DNA from: Erwinia sp.
GTDB taxonomy: Bacteria > Pseudomonadota > Gammaproteobacteria > Enterobacterales > Enterobacteriaceae
Length of the DNA: 11,615 nt
NCBI GenBank assembly: GCA_003512805.1
Contig: DOOK01000052.1
Coordinates: 1 to 11,615, forward strand
Direction: 5' to 3'
Positions 1 through 6,323 of the stretch are shown here, in pieces. Position numbers and translations under genes: made by a program. Positions within the stretch are counted from its first letter, which is position 1, and every line of letters begins with the position of its first letter. The notes below the pieces were generated by a model. It did not search any database. It was not told where the DNA came from and saw nothing but the letters and a program-made list of their open reading frames with translations.

Positions 1-1
1 G

Positions 2-691
2 GAGATCATCAGCTACGAAGCGCTGATGCGTTGGCACCATCCGAAACAGGGGCTGATTATGCCGCTGGACTTTATTCCCGTAGCGGAAGAAACCGGGCTG
101 ATCCACTCGCTGGGCGCTTTCGCGCTGTACGAAGCCTGCCGGGAAGCGGTGAAATGGCCTGCTCATCAGAGCGTAGCGGTCAACCTTTCACCGTTACAGT
201 TTAAAAACAGCTCGCTGGTGTCGGTAGTGGAAGCGGCGCTGAAGGATTCCGGCCTGGCACCGCACCGGCTGGAGGTAGAAATAACGGAGTCGGTGCTGCT
301 GGACAACACGTTGGTCAATATTCGAATCCTGCAAAAGTTGAAAAAACTGGGCGTGCGCATCGCGCTGGATGACTTTGGCACCGGTTACTCTTCGCTCAGC
401 TATCTGCGCTCTTTCCCGTTCGATAAAATTAAAATCGATAAGTCGTTTATCAACGATATGAAAGAAAGTCGTGAGGCGCTGGCAATTATCCGCGCGATTA
501 CCGGCATGAGCCGCAGCCTGGATATCCAGATCACCGCGGAAGGCGTGGAGAGCAGCGAGCAGTTCGAGCAGCTGAAAATCGAAGGCTGTACGCTGTTTCA
601 GGGTTACTATTTTGGCCGGCCCCAGCCGTCGGAAACGCGTTTAAAACTGTTCGACCTGGATGAAAAACGCCCCGCGCCCGTTCAGTCTTAG
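2..691 (+). CDS. EAL-domain cyclic-di-GMP phosphodiesterase, C-terminal part (5' truncated by window edge)
   Basis: The reading frame is open from the first bases, so the start lies outside the window; 229 residues are visible. They form nearly a whole EAL domain, which hydrolyses cyclic-di-GMP to pGpG. The EAL motif itself is at visible residues 6-8 (YEALMRW). The other residues used by active EAL enzymes are all present: N61 (NLSPLQF), E93 (EITES), D123-D124 (DDFGTGYSS), K144 (KIKIDKSF), E180 (AEGVES) and Q200 (QGYYFGRP). From N61 to Q200 their spacing matches that of characterised enzymes as I recall it. I therefore infer a catalytically competent phosphodiesterase. The upstream architecture (GGDEF, PAS, membrane sensor) cannot be seen. 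The protein ends with a short tail rich in proline and charged residues, and a hairpin follows about 35 bp after the stop, so this is probably the last gene of its transcript. Confidence 0.93.
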   Translation, partial: EIISYEALMRWHHPKQGLIMPLDFIPVAEETGLIHSLGAFALYEACREAVKWPAHQSVAVNLSPLQFKNSSLVSVVEAALKDSGLAPHRLEVEITESVLLDNTLVNIRILQKLKKLGVRIALDDFGTGYSSLSYLRSFPFDKIKIDKSFINDMKESREALAIIRAITGMSRSLDIQITAEGVESSEQFEQLKIEGCTLFQGYYFGRPQPSETRLKLFDLDEKRPAPVQS

Positions 692-726
692 CGGGTTCTC
701 CTGTAACGGATAGCGTCATGAATAAA

Positions 727-768
727 GCCCGCCGCGCGGCGGGCGTTCACGACTGCTTTTTATTTTTT
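727..768 (+). terminator. Likely intrinsic terminator after the EAL gene
   Basis: A perfect 7-bp GC stem, GCCCGCC-GCGC-GGCGGGC (727-744), is followed after 11 bases by a T-rich tract (756-768). The gap between stem and T-run is longer than in a classic Rho-independent terminator, so efficiency is uncertain. The position, just after the EAL stop codon and before an AT-rich promoter region, fits termination. Confidence 0.55.
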
Positions 769-860
769 CGGCCCGTGCGCCGATTTTTTACATCCTTCGC
801 TTCATTGTTAATGAAATTGTGCCATTTTGTTTATTTACGCTAATTTTTTCCGCAGATTCC

Positions 861-869
861 TGTTAAAAT
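861..869 (+). promoter_or_regulatory. Candidate extended -10 promoter of the gluconate dehydrogenase operon
   Basis: TGTTAAAAT at 861-869 fits the extended -10 pattern TG-N-TAtAAT with one mismatch. The -35 position (about 841-846, TAATTT) is poor, as is usual when an extended -10 is used. Initiation would fall near 876, directly before the palindrome at 878-891, leaving a leader of about 120 nt. A second weaker possibility is TATAAA at 922-927. The remainder of 692-999 is AT-rich and holds no gene that I can support. Confidence 0.4.
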
Positions 870-877
870 CCACAAAT

Positions 878-891
878 TGTTACCGGTAACA
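878..891. promoter_or_regulatory. GntR/IdnR-type operator
   Basis: TGTTACCGGTAACA is a perfect 14-bp palindrome with the central CG typical of LacI-family operators. It closely matches the enterobacterial gluconate repressor GntR (and IdnR) site, roughly ATGTTACCGGTAACAT. It lies about 110 bp upstream of the gluconate dehydrogenase operon, right behind the extended -10 at 861-869, where a bound repressor would block initiation. The inference is gluconate-inducible expression. The match is seen in the sequence; the regulator's identity is inferred, because no gntR gene lies in the window. Confidence 0.7.
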
Positions 892-909
892 TTGATTCAG
901 ATCACCTTA
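888..909. promoter_or_regulatory. CRP-like site overlapping the GntR-type operator
   Basis: The 22-bp stretch from 888 fits the CRP consensus best in its right half (GATCAC, 4 of 5 in TCACA). The left half is weaker (TGA of TGTGA kept). Enterobacterial gluconate genes commonly combine GntR repression with CRP activation. The centre, near 898.5, could serve a downstream promoter with a -10 around 922-927. It is badly placed to activate the promoter at 861-869. Treat this as tentative. Confidence 0.3.
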
Positions 910-999
910 ACGACCGATTTTTATAAAAAAACAGGTTAGCGGGTCGCCCCTCATGGATGCTTAAAGCCGAAAACCAGGCCATTTTTAAAAGGCAATGTC

Positions 1000-1731
1000 A
1001 TGTCAAAAGAAACGATCGGAAGTTCCCGCAGGGATTTTCTGCTGAGAACCATTACGCTTGCGCCCGCCGTGGCGATTGGCAGTACGGGCCTGGGGGCGTT
1101 AACCGCGCCTGCGGCCATAGCCGCACCCGAGCCAGCCGGGCCGCAAAACGCCCGTGATTACCAGCCCACCTGGTTTACCCCGGAAGAACACGCTTTTATT
1201 AAGGCAGCCGTGGCGCGCCTGATCCCCGCCGATGAGCGCGGTCCTGGCGCACTGGAAGCGGGCGTGCCCGAGTATATCGATCGGCAAATGAATACGCCTT
1301 ACGCGACCGGCTCCAACTGGTATATGCAGGGGCCTTTCCATCCCGATGCCGATAAAGCGCTGGGCTATCAGTATCCGCTGGTACCGCGTGATATTTACCG
1401 CCTTGGCCTGGCCGACGCGGATGCCTTTGCCAAAGCACAGCATGGCAAAGTCTTTGCCGACCTGAGCCACGACCAGCAGGACGCGCTGCTGCAGGCTTTT
1501 GAAGCCGGCAAAGCCGAATTCAAACAGGTTCCTTCAAAGGTTTTCTTCTCTTTCCTGCTACAGAACACACGCGAAGGTTTCTTCAGCGACCCTGTTCACG
1601 GCGGCAACCAGAATATGGTCGGCTGGAAGCTGATCGGTTTTCCTGGCGCGCGCGCAGATTTTATGGACTGGGTTGAGCGGGGCGAACGCTATCCGTTCCC
1701 GCCGGTGTCGATTCGTGGGGAAAGAGCATAA
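1000..1731 (+). CDS. Gluconate 2-dehydrogenase, small (gamma, subunit 3) subunit with Tat signal
   Basis: This 243-residue protein belongs to the gluconate 2-dehydrogenase subunit 3 family. It is the small partner of the GMC flavoprotein in membrane-bound gluconate, sorbitol or 2-ketogluconate dehydrogenases. The N-terminus has a twin-arginine signal, S9-R10-R11-D12-F13-L14-L15, then a hydrophobic stretch (about 17-35) and an Ala-rich cleavage region near residues 39-42. The mature part contains the family-typical block around residues 185-220 (EGFFSDP, then GWKLIGFPG). Start choice: ATG 1000 has AAAAGG at 987-992 with 7-nt spacing and gives an intact Tat signal. It is the first gene of a three-gene operon, and only 2 bp separate it from the flavoprotein. 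In related complexes the small subunit chaperones the flavoprotein and carries it through the Tat pore. The exact substrate is inferred from the operon and its GntR-type operator. Confidence 0.9.
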   Translation: MSKETIGSSRRDFLLRTITLAPAVAIGSTGLGALTAPAAIAAPEPAGPQNARDYQPTWFTPEEHAFIKAAVARLIPADERGPGALEAGVPEYIDRQMNTPYATGSNWYMQGPFHPDADKALGYQYPLVPRDIYRLGLADADAFAKAQHGKVFADLSHDQQDALLQAFEAGKAEFKQVPSKVFFSFLLQNTREGFFSDPVHGGNQNMVGWKLIGFPGARADFMDWVERGERYPFPPVSIRGERA

Positions 1732-1733
1732 GC

Positions 1734-3518
1734 ATGGCAAACGTAATGAAAAAAGTAGATGCGGTGATCGTGGGCTTCGGCTGGGCAGGATCGATCATGG
1801 CCAAAGAGCTGACCGAAGCAGGCCTGAACGTCGTTGCCCTGGAGCGCGGTCCGCATCGGGATACCTATCCTGACGGTGCCTATCCGCAGGTGATCGATGA
1901 GCTGACCTATAACGTCCGTAAAAAGCTGTTCCAGGATCTTTCCAAAAGCACCGTGACCATTCGTCATAATTCGGCGCAAACCGCACAGCCTTATCGCCAG
2001 CTTGCCGCATTTTTACCCGGTACCGGTACCGGTGGCGCGGGTCTGCACTGGTCAGGCGTGCATTTCCGCGTCGATCCGGTCGAGCTGCGGTTGCGCAGCC
2101 ACTATGAAGAGCGCTACGGCAAAAAGTTTATTCCTGAAGGGATGACCATTCAGGATTTTGGCGTCACCTATGACGAACTGGAGCCGTTTTTCGATAAGGC
2201 CGAAAAAGTGTTCGGTACTTCCGGTTCCGAATGGCGCGTTAAGGGCAAAGTGGTCGGTGAGCAAGGCCGCGGCAACCCGTTCGCGCCCGATCGCTCCGAT
2301 AAGTTCCCGCTGCCCGCGCAGAAGCGAACTTTCTCCGCACAGCTGTTTGCACAGGCCGCTGAATCCATCGGCTATCACCCTTACGATCTGCCTTCTGCCA
2401 ATACTTCTGGCCCGTATACCAATACCTACGGTGCGCAAATGGGGCCGTGCAACTTCTGCGGTTATTGCAGCGGCTACGCCTGCTATATGTATTCCAAAGC
2501 GTCGCCAAACGTTAACGTCCTGCCTGCACTGCGTCAGGAAGCAAAATTCGAGCTGCGTGAGAACGCCAACGTGCTGCGCGTTAACCTGACGGACGACAAA
2601 AAGCGCGCCACTGGCGTGACCTATGTTGATGCGCTGGGCCGTCAGATTGAGCAGCCGGCTGACCTGGTCATCCTGTCCGCTTTCCAGTTCCATAACGTGC
2701 ATCTGATGCTGTTATCCGGCATTGGCAAGCCTTACGATCCGGTCACCAACGAGGGAACAGTAGGCCGTAACTTCGCCTATCAGAATATCTCCACCATCAA
2801 GGCCTTCTTTGATAAAGACGTCTTTACCAACAACTTTATCGGCGCGGGTGGCGCGGGCGTGGGTGTGGATGACTTCAATGCGGATAACTTCGACCACGGT
2901 AAATATGGCTTTGTCGGCGGCTCGCCGTTCTGGGTTAACCAGGCGGGCGTGAAGCCTGTTTCTGGCCTGCCGACACCGCCAGGTACGCCCACGTGGGGCA
3001 GCCAGTGGAAAGCAGCGGTCGCCGACCACTATACGCATCATGTCTCTATGGACGCACACGGCGCGCATCAGTCCTATCGCAACAACTATCTGGATCTGGA
3101 TCCGAACTACAAGGATGCCTTCGGCCAGCCGCTGCTGCGTATGACGTTTGACTGGCAGGAAAACGACATCAAAATGTCGCAGTTTATGCATGGACGGATG
3201 CACAAAATCGCCGAGGCGATGAACCCGAAACTGATCAGCGGCACGCCGAAAATGCCGGGTACCCATTTCGATACTACCGTTTATCAGACCACCCATATGA
3301 ACGGTGGCGCGATCATGGGCGAAGATCCGAAAACCAGCGCGGTTAACCGTTATCTGCAAAGCTGGGACGTGTCGAATGTGTTTGTACCGGGCGCATCCGC
3401 CTTCCCGCAAGGGCTGGGCTACAACCCGACCGGCATGGTGGCGGCGTTGACCTACTGGTCGGCGAAAGCGATTCGTGAACAGTACCTGAAAAACCCGGGT
3501 CCGTTGGTGCAGGCTTAA
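1734..3518 (+). CDS. Gluconate 2-dehydrogenase flavoprotein subunit (GMC oxidoreductase, FAD)
   Basis: This 594-residue GMC-family oxidoreductase is the catalytic subunit that would oxidise D-gluconate to 2-keto-D-gluconate in the periplasm. The FAD-binding fold starts with G14-F-G16-W-A-G19 and the ribose-binding acid E37. A second glycine-rich block (GTGTGGAGLHWSG) lies at about residues 98-110. The C-terminal GMC domain holds the catalytic His/Asn pair, H521 (THMNGG) and N564 (GYNPTG). Residues C239, C242, C245 and C250 form C-x2-C-x2-C-x4-C, in the region where related FAD sugar dehydrogenases carry a 3Fe-4S cluster. There is no signal peptide, consistent with Tat export in complex with the small subunit. 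Start ATG 1734 has a purine-rich site (GGGGAAAGAG, 1717-1726); ATG 1746 is less well placed. The length fits the ~65-kDa subunit of the Erwinia cypripedii enzyme. A 2-ketogluconate or other polyol/aldonate substrate cannot be excluded from sequence alone. Confidence 0.93.
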   Translation: MANVMKKVDAVIVGFGWAGSIMAKELTEAGLNVVALERGPHRDTYPDGAYPQVIDELTYNVRKKLFQDLSKSTVTIRHNSAQTAQPYRQLAAFLPGTGTGGAGLHWSGVHFRVDPVELRLRSHYEERYGKKFIPEGMTIQDFGVTYDELEPFFDKAEKVFGTSGSEWRVKGKVVGEQGRGNPFAPDRSDKFPLPAQKRTFSAQLFAQAAESIGYHPYDLPSANTSGPYTNTYGAQMGPCNFCGYCSGYACYMYSKASPNVNVLPALRQEAKFELRENANVLRVNLTDDKKRATGVTYVDALGRQIEQPADLVILSAFQFHNVHLMLLSGIGKPYDPVTNEGTVGRNFAYQNISTIKAFFDKDVFTNNFIGAGGAGVGVDDFNADNFDHGKYGFVGGSPFWVNQAGVKPVSGLPTPPGTPTWGSQWKAAVADHYTHHVSMDAHGAHQSYRNNYLDLDPNYKDAFGQPLLRMTFDWQENDIKMSQFMHGRMHKIAEAMNPKLISGTPKMPGTHFDTTVYQTTHMNGGAIMGEDPKTSAVNRYLQSWDVSNVFVPGASAFPQGLGYNPTGMVAALTYWSAKAIREQYLKNPGPLVQA

Positions 3519-3526
3519 GGATGACC

Positions 3527-4843
3527 ATGATGAAAATGCTGATCCCGGCGTTGATGCTGGGTATGACGACCTTTGTTGCGGCGGCGGAGGATAACGGCGC
3601 CGATCTGATCAAGCGCGGCGAATATCTGGCGCGCGCGGGCGACTGTGTGGCCTGCCATACCAAAATGGGCGGCGACTCGTTTGCGGGTGGACTGGCGATG
3701 GCGACGCCTATTGGCAAGATTTACTCCACCAATATCACCCCCGATAAAAAAACCGGCATTGGCGACTACAGCTACGACGACTTCCAGAAAGCGGTGCGCC
3801 ACGGCATAGCGAAAAATGGCGACACGCTCTATCCGGCGATGCCTTACCCTTCCTATGCTGTCGTCAGTGATGATGATATGCACGCGCTTTACGCCTACTT
3901 TATGCATGGCGTAAAGCCGGTCGAGGCAGAAAATCGGAAAAGCGATATCCCCTGGCCGCTGTCGATGCGCTGGCCATTGTCGATCTGGCGTGGCATTTTT
4001 GCGCCGGACGTAAAGGCTTTCCAGCCGATTAAAGGACAGGACGCCGTGCTGGCTCGCGGTCAGTATCTGGTCGAAGGTTTGGGCCACTGTGGCGCCTGCC
4101 ATACGCCACGCAGCCTGACCATGCAGGAAAAAGCGTTGAACGACAGTGAAGGCAGCGATTATCTCTCCGGCAGCAGCTCGCCGATTGATGGCTATACTGC
4201 CAACAACCTGCGCGGTGACAGCCGTGACGGGCTGGGCCGCTGGAGTGAAGACGATCTGACGCAGTTCCTGCGCTATGGCCGTAACGATCATACGGCGGCT
4301 TTTGGCGGCATGACCGAAGTGGTGCAGCACAGCTTGCAGCATCTGAGCGACAGCGATATCACCGCCATTGCACGCTATTTGAAATCTCTGGGCGCCAAAG
4401 ATCTGAATCAGGTCGGCTTTACGGCAGATGACAACGTAGCGAAGGCGCTGTGGAAAGGGGATGACAGCAAGCCGGGCGCGTCGGTGTATGTTGATAGCTG
4501 CGCCGCCTGCCATAAAACAGACGGTAGCGGCTATAAGCGTTTCTTCCCGCAGCTTAGCGGTAACCCAGTGGTACTGGCGGCGGATCCCACCTCGCTTATT
4601 CATATCGTGCTGAGCGGCGCGACGCTGCCTGGCGTAAAGGGCGCGCCTTCTGCTATTACCATGCCCGCCTTCGGCTGGCGTCTGAACGACCAGCAGGTGG
4701 CCGACGTGGTGAACTTTATCCGCACCAGCTGGGGTAATACGGCCAAAGAACAGGTCAGTGCCAGCGACGTGGCGAAAGTGCGTAAAAACGAGGCCGAACA
4801 GCAGGGCAGCGTGGATATTGAGAAGCTGATTGAAGTGAAATAA
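3527..4843 (+). CDS. Gluconate 2-dehydrogenase cytochrome c subunit (triheme)
   Basis: This is the membrane-associated triheme cytochrome c that takes electrons from the flavoprotein and passes them to ubiquinone. Three CxxCH heme sites are visible: CVACH (codons from 3644), CGACH (from 4088) and CAACH (from 4499). Each is followed by a plausible axial Met (AMPYPSY, GGMTEV, TMPAFGW). A Sec signal peptide opens the protein (basic start, hydrophobic core, cleavage after VAAA before EDNG). No clear C-terminal transmembrane helix is seen, so attachment is probably peripheral or through the cytochrome surface. Start choice: ATGs occur at 3521, 3527, 3530 and 3536. AAGG at 3517-3520 abuts the first and is correctly spaced only for 3527 or 3530, so I use 3527 (438 aa; 440 aa from 3521). 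The upstream stop is 8 bp away, so translation is probably coupled. The homologous family includes alcohol and sorbitol dehydrogenase cytochromes; the operon context sets the assignment. Confidence 0.92.
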   Translation: MMKMLIPALMLGMTTFVAAAEDNGADLIKRGEYLARAGDCVACHTKMGGDSFAGGLAMATPIGKIYSTNITPDKKTGIGDYSYDDFQKAVRHGIAKNGDTLYPAMPYPSYAVVSDDDMHALYAYFMHGVKPVEAENRKSDIPWPLSMRWPLSIWRGIFAPDVKAFQPIKGQDAVLARGQYLVEGLGHCGACHTPRSLTMQEKALNDSEGSDYLSGSSSPIDGYTANNLRGDSRDGLGRWSEDDLTQFLRYGRNDHTAAFGGMTEVVQHSLQHLSDSDITAIARYLKSLGAKDLNQVGFTADDNVAKALWKGDDSKPGASVYVDSCAACHKTDGSGYKRFFPQLSGNPVVLAADPTSLIHIVLSGATLPGVKGAPSAITMPAFGWRLNDQQVADVVNFIRTSWGNTAKEQVSASDVAKVRKNEAEQQGSVDIEKLIEVK

Positions 4844-4858
4844 ACAGCTTTGAATTGC

Positions 4859-4890
4859 AAAAACGGCCAGAAAACTGGCCGTTTTTTTTT
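4859..4890 (+). terminator. Strong intrinsic terminator of the gluconate dehydrogenase operon
   Basis: A 10-bp perfect stem, AAACGGCCAG-AAAA-CTGGCCGTTT (4861-4884), runs straight into nine T residues (4882-4890), 15 bp after the cytochrome c stop. The A-run before the stem could make it work on the opposite strand too, although no gene converges on it here. Confidence 0.93.
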
Positions 4891-5193
4891 GCCGTGTTAA
4901 TTGTCATGGCGGGTCTTACTTTTTTTAGCGCGCTATTCTGGGGTTTACCCATTATTTCCGAAAAAATTCCTTCTTTACTTTGTGAGTCCTGGAAAGGGCA
5001 GAGTATTATTAATTTCGTAACGGAATAGTTTCCCTGGTGTCGGCATTAACTAAATCAACTGCTTATTTATAATTTATTTCCGTATAATAAAGACGAACCT
5101 GCATTAAATACCACGGTAGAAAATCCTCTTGAATTTTTATCGCCGAAAGAGTAATTGATGCGGACTGAATGTTAGTTTACGACGGGAGTAATA
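4891..5193. other. AT-rich intergenic region upstream of the acetyltransferase operon
   Basis: About 300 bp without a supported gene. It contains an unsupported 40-codon frame (4906-5028) whose first half is hydrophobic but which has no ribosome-binding site. The promoter elements listed separately are also here. So is a five-codon frame, ATG at 5158 to TAG at 5175, preceded by AAAGAG (5146-5151), which could at most be a trivial leader peptide. I see no convincing structured RNA. Confidence 0.5.
5068..5088 (+). promoter_or_regulatory. Candidate promoter(s): two TATAAT boxes upstream of the GNAT/PAS-LuxR/NCS1 operon
   Basis: Exact -10 consensus hexamers occur at 5068-5073 and 5083-5088, 15 bp apart. 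Neither has a good -35 at 16-18 bp (TGCTTA at 5060-5065 for the second is weak). This suggests either activator dependence or simply AT-rich background. Transcription from the second would start near 5095 and give a leader of about 100 nt before the ATG at 5194. Confidence 0.45.
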
Positions 5194-5607
5194 ATGAAAA
5201 TCATTGTCACAGACAATCCTGCTTTGCAGGATGAAGAGTTCGTGATTGATAATTTGTGGAAACATAACAGCCAGTTTGATGAGGTGGATATTACGCCACT
5301 TTTTCTTACGCTGCGAAACGAGCAAAACCATATCCTTGGCGGCCTGGTGGCGCGTACATGGTGGCAGGGATTAGAGGTGCAGTATCTCTGGGTTGGCGAA
5401 GATGCGCGCGGTCAGGGTAAGGGTCGGGAGCTGATGTTAAAGGCGGAAGAGGTCGCCAGAGATCGTGGCTGTCGCATGGCCTACGTGGACACCTTCGATT
5501 TCCAGGCAAAGGGCTTTTACGAGAAGCTGGGCTACAGCGTCTATGGCAACATGGAAGGTTACCTGGGCAAACATACGCGATTCTATCTACAGAAAATATT
5601 CGCATAA
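5194..5607 (+). CDS. GNAT-family N-acetyltransferase
   Basis: This 137-residue single-domain GNAT enzyme would transfer acetyl from acetyl-CoA to an amine; the substrate is not recognisable. Motif A, which binds the CoA pyrophosphate, is V67-G-E-D-A-R72-G-Q-G75-K-G77 and fits R-x-x-G-x-G. Motif B includes F108-Y-E-K-L-G-Y114. It is cytoplasmic, with no signal or membrane segment. ATG 5194 has GGGAG at 5184-5188 with good spacing. It is the first gene of an apparent three-gene operon: the regulator gene begins 13 bp after its stop. It could modify a small molecule related to the NCS1 substrate, detoxify an amine, or modify a protein; nothing in the sequence decides this. Confidence 0.88.
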   Translation: MKIIVTDNPALQDEEFVIDNLWKHNSQFDEVDITPLFLTLRNEQNHILGGLVARTWWQGLEVQYLWVGEDARGQGKGRELMLKAEEVARDRGCRMAYVDTFDFQAKGFYEKLGYSVYGNMEGYLGKHTRFYLQKIFA

Positions 5608-5620
5608 CACGGAATCCGCC

Positions 5621-6307
5621 ATGTCGTCCGCTAAGGCAAACTTCGGCGATTTTCGAAGCTTTATCAGCATGATGGAGCATCTTAACGAGCCATGGGGCAT
5701 TAAAGACCGTCAATCCAGACACCTTTATATGAACAAGGCCGCTTATCTGTATACCCATACGCCTTTGTCATTCACGATTGAAGGTGCTTATGATAATGAG
5801 TTTCCGGCCAGTTGGGCGGAATGTTCGGAGACATTACAGGAGCACGATCGCCGTACGGAAGCGCGTCTGGAAAGAGTGGCGGTTATTGAAACGCATTACT
5901 GGTATGGCCGAAAAACGCTTTCGCCTTACGTCAGCGAAAAATTGCCCGTATTCGATGAAAAGGGGAACTGTATCGGCACTATCTGGAATGCCAGACCGTT
6001 GGAAACGCTGACGCCTTTAAAGTTTATTAACCAGAAAAAGCCTGGTGTGTTGACGACCGTGATTGAAAATACATTATTTACGCCGTCCGAGCTGGATATT
6101 ATCTTCCTGATGTTACAGCGGCATACGGCGAAAGAGATCGCGACTATTTTTAACGTCAGTGCAAAAACAATTGAAAATCGGGTCTATACGATATATCAGA
6201 AAGCCGATGTGCATTCTCTGAAGCAATTTGAAGAATATTGTATCGCCCATGGACTGGAAAACTATATCCCTGCCCGTTTGATGAAGAAAGGGATTAACTT
6301 TATTTAA
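5621..6307 (+). CDS. PAS-like domain + LuxR-type HTH transcriptional regulator
   Basis: This 228-residue cytoplasmic protein is probably a DNA-binding regulator. The N-terminal half (about residues 20-125) reads as a PAS fold: PWGIKDRQSRHLYMNKAA near the start and LPVFDEKGNCIGTIWNARPL at the end, typical of a PAS core strand and its closing sheet. The C-terminal part (about 152-210; FTPSELDIIFLMLQ, then TAKEIATIFNVSAKTIENRV) is a LuxR/GerE helix-turn-helix with the usual recognition-helix pattern. Start choice: ATG 5621 has GGAA at 5611-5614 and follows the acetyltransferase stop by 13 bp. In-frame ATGs further upstream would run inside the acetyltransferase gene and add a low-complexity, non-PAS stretch, so I reject them. 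There is no receiver domain, so a ligand or redox state sensed by the PAS-like domain is more likely than phosphorylation. It plausibly controls its own operon, including the downstream transporter. Confidence 0.82.
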   Translation: MSSAKANFGDFRSFISMMEHLNEPWGIKDRQSRHLYMNKAAYLYTHTPLSFTIEGAYDNEFPASWAECSETLQEHDRRTEARLERVAVIETHYWYGRKTLSPYVSEKLPVFDEKGNCIGTIWNARPLETLTPLKFINQKKPGVLTTVIENTLFTPSELDIIFLMLQRHTAKEIATIFNVSAKTIENRVYTIYQKADVHSLKQFEEYCIAHGLENYIPARLMKKGINFI

Positions 6308-6323
6308 TACGGAATAAGCCATC

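Noticed and set aside
2016..2033. GGTACC-rich palindromic repeat resembling the GntR core
   Set aside because: It encodes the conserved Gly/Thr-rich GMC segment (PGTGTGG) inside the flavoprotein. The symmetry follows from repeated GGT-ACC codons, and it lacks the TGTTA/TAACA arms.
3515..4603. Long open frame (362 codons) antisense to the cytochrome c gene
   Set aside because: It mirrors the codon bias of a well-supported triheme cytochrome and shows no recognisable domain. Similar antisense frames across the flavoprotein gene (2052-2702 and 2712-3410, minus strand) have the same origin.
5022..5033. GGAA-N4-TTCC inverted repeat upstream of the acetyltransferase operon
   Set aside because: Arms of only 4 bp in an AT-rich region are not significant without conservation data.
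5158..5175. Five-codon leader peptide before the first acetyltransferase gene
   Set aside because: An ATG with a nearby purine run and a stop six codons on is easily produced by chance. The peptide has no regulatory codon run and no attenuator-like hairpin follows.
5465..5620. Upstream extension of the PAS/LuxR regulator to ATG 5465
   Set aside because: It would overlap the acetyltransferase gene by about 140 bp and adds a Trp/Ser/Thr-rich stretch unlike a PAS domain. ATG 5621 has a ribosome-binding site and normal operon spacing.
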